This document shows, one piece after another, positions 61,374 through 64,000 of a stretch of DNA of 64,000 nucleotides (within the stretch, counting starts at the first letter, position 1; every line of letters starts with the position of its first letter). The notes under the pieces are model-generated. The model saw only the letters and a program-made list of their open reading frames with translations. It was not told the DNA's origin and did not search any database. The translations under genes were made by a program, and so were the position numbers. Source of the stretch: an uncultured Spirochaetales bacterium. GTDB taxonomy: Bacteria; Spirochaetota; Spirochaetia; Sphaerochaetales; Sphaerochaetaceae. The DNA lies in assembly GCA_949299185.1 (NCBI GenBank), contig CASFZR010000009.1, forward strand, positions 1 to 64,000, in the 5' to 3' direction.

Positions 61374-62546
61374 TCAGTCTACGACTACGGCAGGAAGGGC
61401 GTCCCATCCGCCGGTAGAGGTATTGGCGTGCTTGACGTATACCGTGTTGCGGATCGCGTCTCCATTGACCTGCTCCAGAGCGATATGTCCGGTCACTCCA
61501 TCGATCTCCGTCGACCAGAGGGCCTCCATGATATCCGCGGGGTCGGTCGATGCGGCGTTCTCGATGGCCTGGAGGGCGAAGTAATAAGCATCATAACCCA
61601 TGGCCGTCACGGCGCTGATCGTATCATCGCCGCCGTTGTTGGCAAGGCGCGTCGAATCGGCGTTGACCCACTCCTTGAACGCGGCATCGAACTCAGGGTT
61701 CGCGCCCTCAGGATAGAACGTCGTCACCGTGATATCCACATCCTTTCCAAGCGCGGCCTGGAGGATGACGTTGGAATCCCAGGTGTCACCAGCGAGGATC
61801 GGCATACCCAGTCCCTGGCTATCGGCCTGGTTGATGATGAGCTGCGCGGCCTCTGTAGAGACAGGTGAGAAGAAGACCTGGCATCCACTGTTCTTGGCGT
61901 TCGCTATATAGGACGTGAAGTCGCTGTTTCCCTCAGGGAATGTCTCTGACACGATCTCGCCACCAAGGGCCGTGAATTGCTCGACGAAGTAGTTTACAAG
62001 TCCGCCGGAGTAGTCATCGCCAAGCTTCGCAAGGCAGTATACCTTCCTAGCTCCAAGCTCATTGTAGGCATAGTTGGCAAGGACGGTACCCTGGAACGGA
62101 TCGAGATAGCAGATGCGGAAATAATGGGAATTGCCCTCCGTCACCTGAGGATTGGTACATGTGATGCCGATGGCAGGGACACCAGCGACGCGGAATGTAT
62201 CGCTTCCCGCGATGGAGACACCGGAGCCATATGAGCCAAGTACGACCGACGCGCCGGCGTTGACAAGCGTGGATGCTGCCGATGCCGCCCTGTCGTTGGA
62301 GCTTTCGTTATCGGCCTGCACAAGCTCGACGGTATACTCCGTATCCCCGACCATTACGGTAGGAGTCAGGTAGTTGGCATACTGGATACCGAGGGTCTCC
62401 TGCTTTCCGCCAGCACCGTTATCACCGGATGCCGGTTCGAAGATACCGATCTTCACGACAGTGGAATCTGACTCCCCTGATCCACCTGCGAATACCATAG
62501 CGCAAGAGAGAAGCACCATGGCAAATAAGGGCACTAATTTCCTCAT
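61374..62546 (-). CDS. LIV-type substrate-binding protein
   Basis: 390 residues. MRKLVPLFAMVLLSCAMVFAGGSGESDS is an export signal with a possible lipobox at LLSC and an AGGSGES start typical of spirochaete binding proteins. VKIGIFEPASGDNGAGGKQETLGIQYA and IAGSDTFRVAGVPAIGITCTNPQVT are Peripla_BP_6/LIV signatures. Ligand unknown; branched-chain amino acids, amides or urea are all possible in this family. GAGGAGGAAGA precedes the ATG. Confidence 0.88.
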   Translation of the reverse strand: MRKLVPLFAMVLLSCAMVFAGGSGESDSTVVKIGIFEPASGDNGAGGKQETLGIQYANYLTPTVMVGDTEYTVELVQADNESSNDRAASAASTLVNAGASVVLGSYGSGVSIAGSDTFRVAGVPAIGITCTNPQVTEGNSHYFRICYLDPFQGTVLANYAYNELGARKVYCLAKLGDDYSGGLVNYFVEQFTALGGEIVSETFPEGNSDFTSYIANAKNSGCQVFFSPVSTEAAQLIINQADSQGLGMPILAGDTWDSNVILQAALGKDVDITVTTFYPEGANPEFDAAFKEWVNADSTRLANNGGDDTISAVTAMGYDAYYFALQAIENAASTDPADIMEALWSTEIDGVTGHIALEQVNGDAIRNTVYVKHANTSTGGWDALPAVVVD

Positions 62547-62727
62547 TCTTCCTCCTCTGGCCAGTAATTCATTATCTACAGTAGCAATACCGAATGAAAA
62601 ACTACCTTTATGGCGATATGTTAAACGGAAGGCCCCTCTATGTGAATGGCAATTTCACCAAAATTTGCAAAATTCCGTATTTTTATAGAATAATTATGCA
62701 TCGATCAAGACGAAAGGCATTAAGAAA
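62547..62727 (-). promoter_or_regulatory. Long upstream region of the livJ-like gene
   Basis: About 180 bp without a gene. AT-rich at its far end (62630-62700), with GAGGAGG at the near end. No single promoter stands out, and no known riboswitch motif was recognised. Confidence 0.3.
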
Positions 62728-62750
62728 GCCGTCCTCGTGATGAAGACGGC
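62728..62750 (-). terminator. Terminator after selD
   Basis: GCCGTC and GACGGC (six bp, 11-base loop) followed on the minus strand by TTTCTTAATG. Confidence 0.6.
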
Positions 62751-62771
62751 CATCTATGCGGAAGAATAAGG

Positions 62772-63791
62772 TCAGGGCATGACCCTTACCGATACGCCTC
62801 CCCGTTCCTCGACAGCCCCGATTATCGCGGCAGGAGCGCCGAAATCCTCGATGAAGCGCTCAGCGTCAGGGCGCGGCATCGAGAGCAGCAGTCCGCCGGA
62901 AGTCTCAGGAGAGAAAAGGAGATCCCTCTCGGTCTTTCCAAGGCCCTCGGCAAACGCCACCTTGTCATGAAGATAGTCCTCATTGGTATAGCGCCCCTCC
63001 GGGATGAAGCCGAAGCGGGCAAGCTCCTCCGTACCAGAGAAGAACTGGAGCGATGAGAATGTTATCGATATCGTCGTACCTGAGCCATCTGCCATCTCGG
63101 CAGAGTGCCCGAGGAGAGAGAAGCCCGTGACATCGGTCGCGGCATGGACATCAAGATTCCTCGCGATATCCCTAGCCCTCTTATTGAGCGTCCTCATGCT
63201 CGCTATGGCCTCAGCGGCATCGGTCTCTCCCCCCTTATGAGCTGTCATGCTGATTCCCGCGCCAAGCCTCTTGGTAAGCACCAGGACATCACCGGGAACT
63301 GCCCCGGAGTTCGTCCATACGCTCTCCTTGCCAGCGATAGCCGTAACGGCAAGCCCGAACTTAGGCTCCCTGTCCGATATCGTATGGCCGCCGGCGATGA
63401 CGCACCCCGCCTCACGGGTCTTCGAGATCGCGCCGAGCATGATGGAGCGCATCACGGAGAGAGGAAGGCAGGATGGGAAGCACATCAGGGAAAGCGCTAC
63501 CGAAGGCTCCGCCCCCATGGCGTATATATCTGATATGGCGTTGGCCGCCGCGATCTCCCCGAACGCGACGGGATCATCGACCATCGGGGGAAAGAAGTCG
63601 ACAGTCTCGATCAGGACCTTACCATCCCCTATATCATAGACGAAGGCATCATCGCTCTTCTCATAGCCCCCGATAAGCCTGGCGTCGGCATCATGGGGCA
63701 GGCTGTCCAGCACCTCATGCAGATCCCCCGGCGGTAGCTTGGCATTGCATCCGGAGCTTCTCACAAGCTCGGTAAGCCTCTTCTCATCCAT
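62772..63791 (-). CDS. selD: Selenide, water dikinase
   Basis: 339 residues. It makes selenophosphate from selenide and ATP for selenoproteins, selenouridine or the labile selenium of molybdenum hydroxylases. The N-terminal active-site segment SSGCNAKLPPGDL keeps Cys and Lys in the C-x2-K spacing (the E. coli Cys17 and Lys20); the second Cys of the usual GCGCK is Ala. FFPPMVDDPVAFGEIAAANAISDIYAMGA and AGGHTISDREPKFG are PurM-fold motifs. ATG lies inside the end of the upstream gene. Confidence 0.94.
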   Translation of the reverse strand: MDEKRLTELVRSSGCNAKLPPGDLHEVLDSLPHDADARLIGGYEKSDDAFVYDIGDGKVLIETVDFFPPMVDDPVAFGEIAAANAISDIYAMGAEPSVALSLMCFPSCLPLSVMRSIMLGAISKTREAGCVIAGGHTISDREPKFGLAVTAIAGKESVWTNSGAVPGDVLVLTKRLGAGISMTAHKGGETDAAEAIASMRTLNKRARDIARNLDVHAATDVTGFSLLGHSAEMADGSGTTISITFSSLQFFSGTEELARFGFIPEGRYTNEDYLHDKVAFAEGLGKTERDLLFSPETSGGLLLSMPRPDAERFIEDFGAPAAIIGAVEERGGVSVRVMP

Positions 63792-64000
63792 AGATCTTCC
63801 TCCATCCTTCCTCGGTCATCTCATAGGCCGCCTCGGTATTCTCATCGAAGAGTTCCTCGTGAAGCCCACCGGAGACAAACGCCGCCGTACCGCAGGAGGA
63901 CGAAAGCTCACGCGGCACGGGACGTAGGACGCAGCCATCGCCATAGCGGCGACGGTACAGAAGCGCCCCATAGTGACTGTGGAACGTAACTACCTTCTGA
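63784..64000 (-). CDS. DUF3343 protein, putative Se/S carrier (5' end cut by window edge)
   Basis: The last 71 or so residues are visible: VVTFHSHYGALLYRRRYGDG, then RPVPRELSSSCGTAAFVSGG, then an acidic-helical end WRKIYG. This matches DUF3343, small proteins with a conserved SSCG motif found beside selD and proposed to carry sulphur or selenium. It overlaps selD by 8 bases. The start lies beyond the right edge. Confidence 0.82.
   Translation of the reverse strand, partial: QKVVTFHSHYGALLYRRRYGDGCVLRPVPRELSSSCGTAAFVSGGLHEELFDENTEAAYEMTEEGWRKIYG

Overview
The window looks like chromosome of a diderm, GC-rich, densely coding bacterium, most probably a spirochaete of the Sphaerochaetaceae/Treponemataceae type. 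The reasons are signal-peptide beta-barrel proteins and lipoproteins, short uncharacterised exported proteins, a substrate-binding protein with a spirochaete-like Ala-Gly-Gly-Ser N-terminus, and neighbourhoods such as lepB-hemW and proA-proB. The phylum is an inference from gene content; no rRNA or tRNA gene is present to test it. Genes are tightly packed and many overlap by 4 to 17 bases. No phage, transposase or CRISPR array was seen.

Layout. 1-3.9 kb: split permease pair, XRE regulator, acetyltransferase, aldose epimerase, divergent HemA-like protein. 4-5.7 kb: PhoB/PhoR-like two-component pair. 5.7-12.5 kb: outer-membrane protein, dinB, lepB-hemW-acetyltransferase operon, a membrane-anchored FGE-like protein, smpB. 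12.5-16.5 kb: TetR regulator, tmRNA gene, folD-miaB-sirtuin operon. 16.5-22.3 kb: exported proteins, then a ppiC-nusB-map-phosphoribosyltransferase operon and a flavodoxin-like gene. 22.3-28.4 kb: gap-pgk-tpiA-secG and adk-GH13 amylase. 28.5-31.2 kb: TPR lipoprotein and a membrane protein-CYTH-parvulin-rnhA operon. 31.2-35.8 kb: a candidate small RNA, argG, a Fic protein behind a repeat array, and a Crp/Fnr regulator divergent from a ferredoxin pair. 35.9-44 kb: trmL-proC-serS-pncB and proA-proB. 44-57.7 kb: AraC regulator, XdhC-YqeB fusion, YqeC, cation-efflux protein, ModE-like regulator with a FecCD-type ABC transporter, DUF4143 ATPase, YgeW carbamoyltransferase with a small partner, and the AmmeMemoRadiSam triad. 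57.7-64 kb: a complete LIV-type ABC transporter, then selD and a DUF3343 gene cut by the right edge.

Two themes stand out. First, XdhC-YqeB, YqeC, YgeW, SelD and DUF3343 are known partners of selenium-dependent molybdenum hydroxylases, and the ModE-linked transporter could supply molybdate; the hydroxylase itself is not in the window. Second, about nineteen first-in-transcript genes carry a -10-like hexamer ending only 6 to 8 bases before the start codon and mostly lack a Shine-Dalgarno sequence, ten of them with a -35-like hexamer at 17 or 18 bp. This implies leaderless transcription is common here, while operon-internal and highly expressed genes keep GGAGG-type sites.
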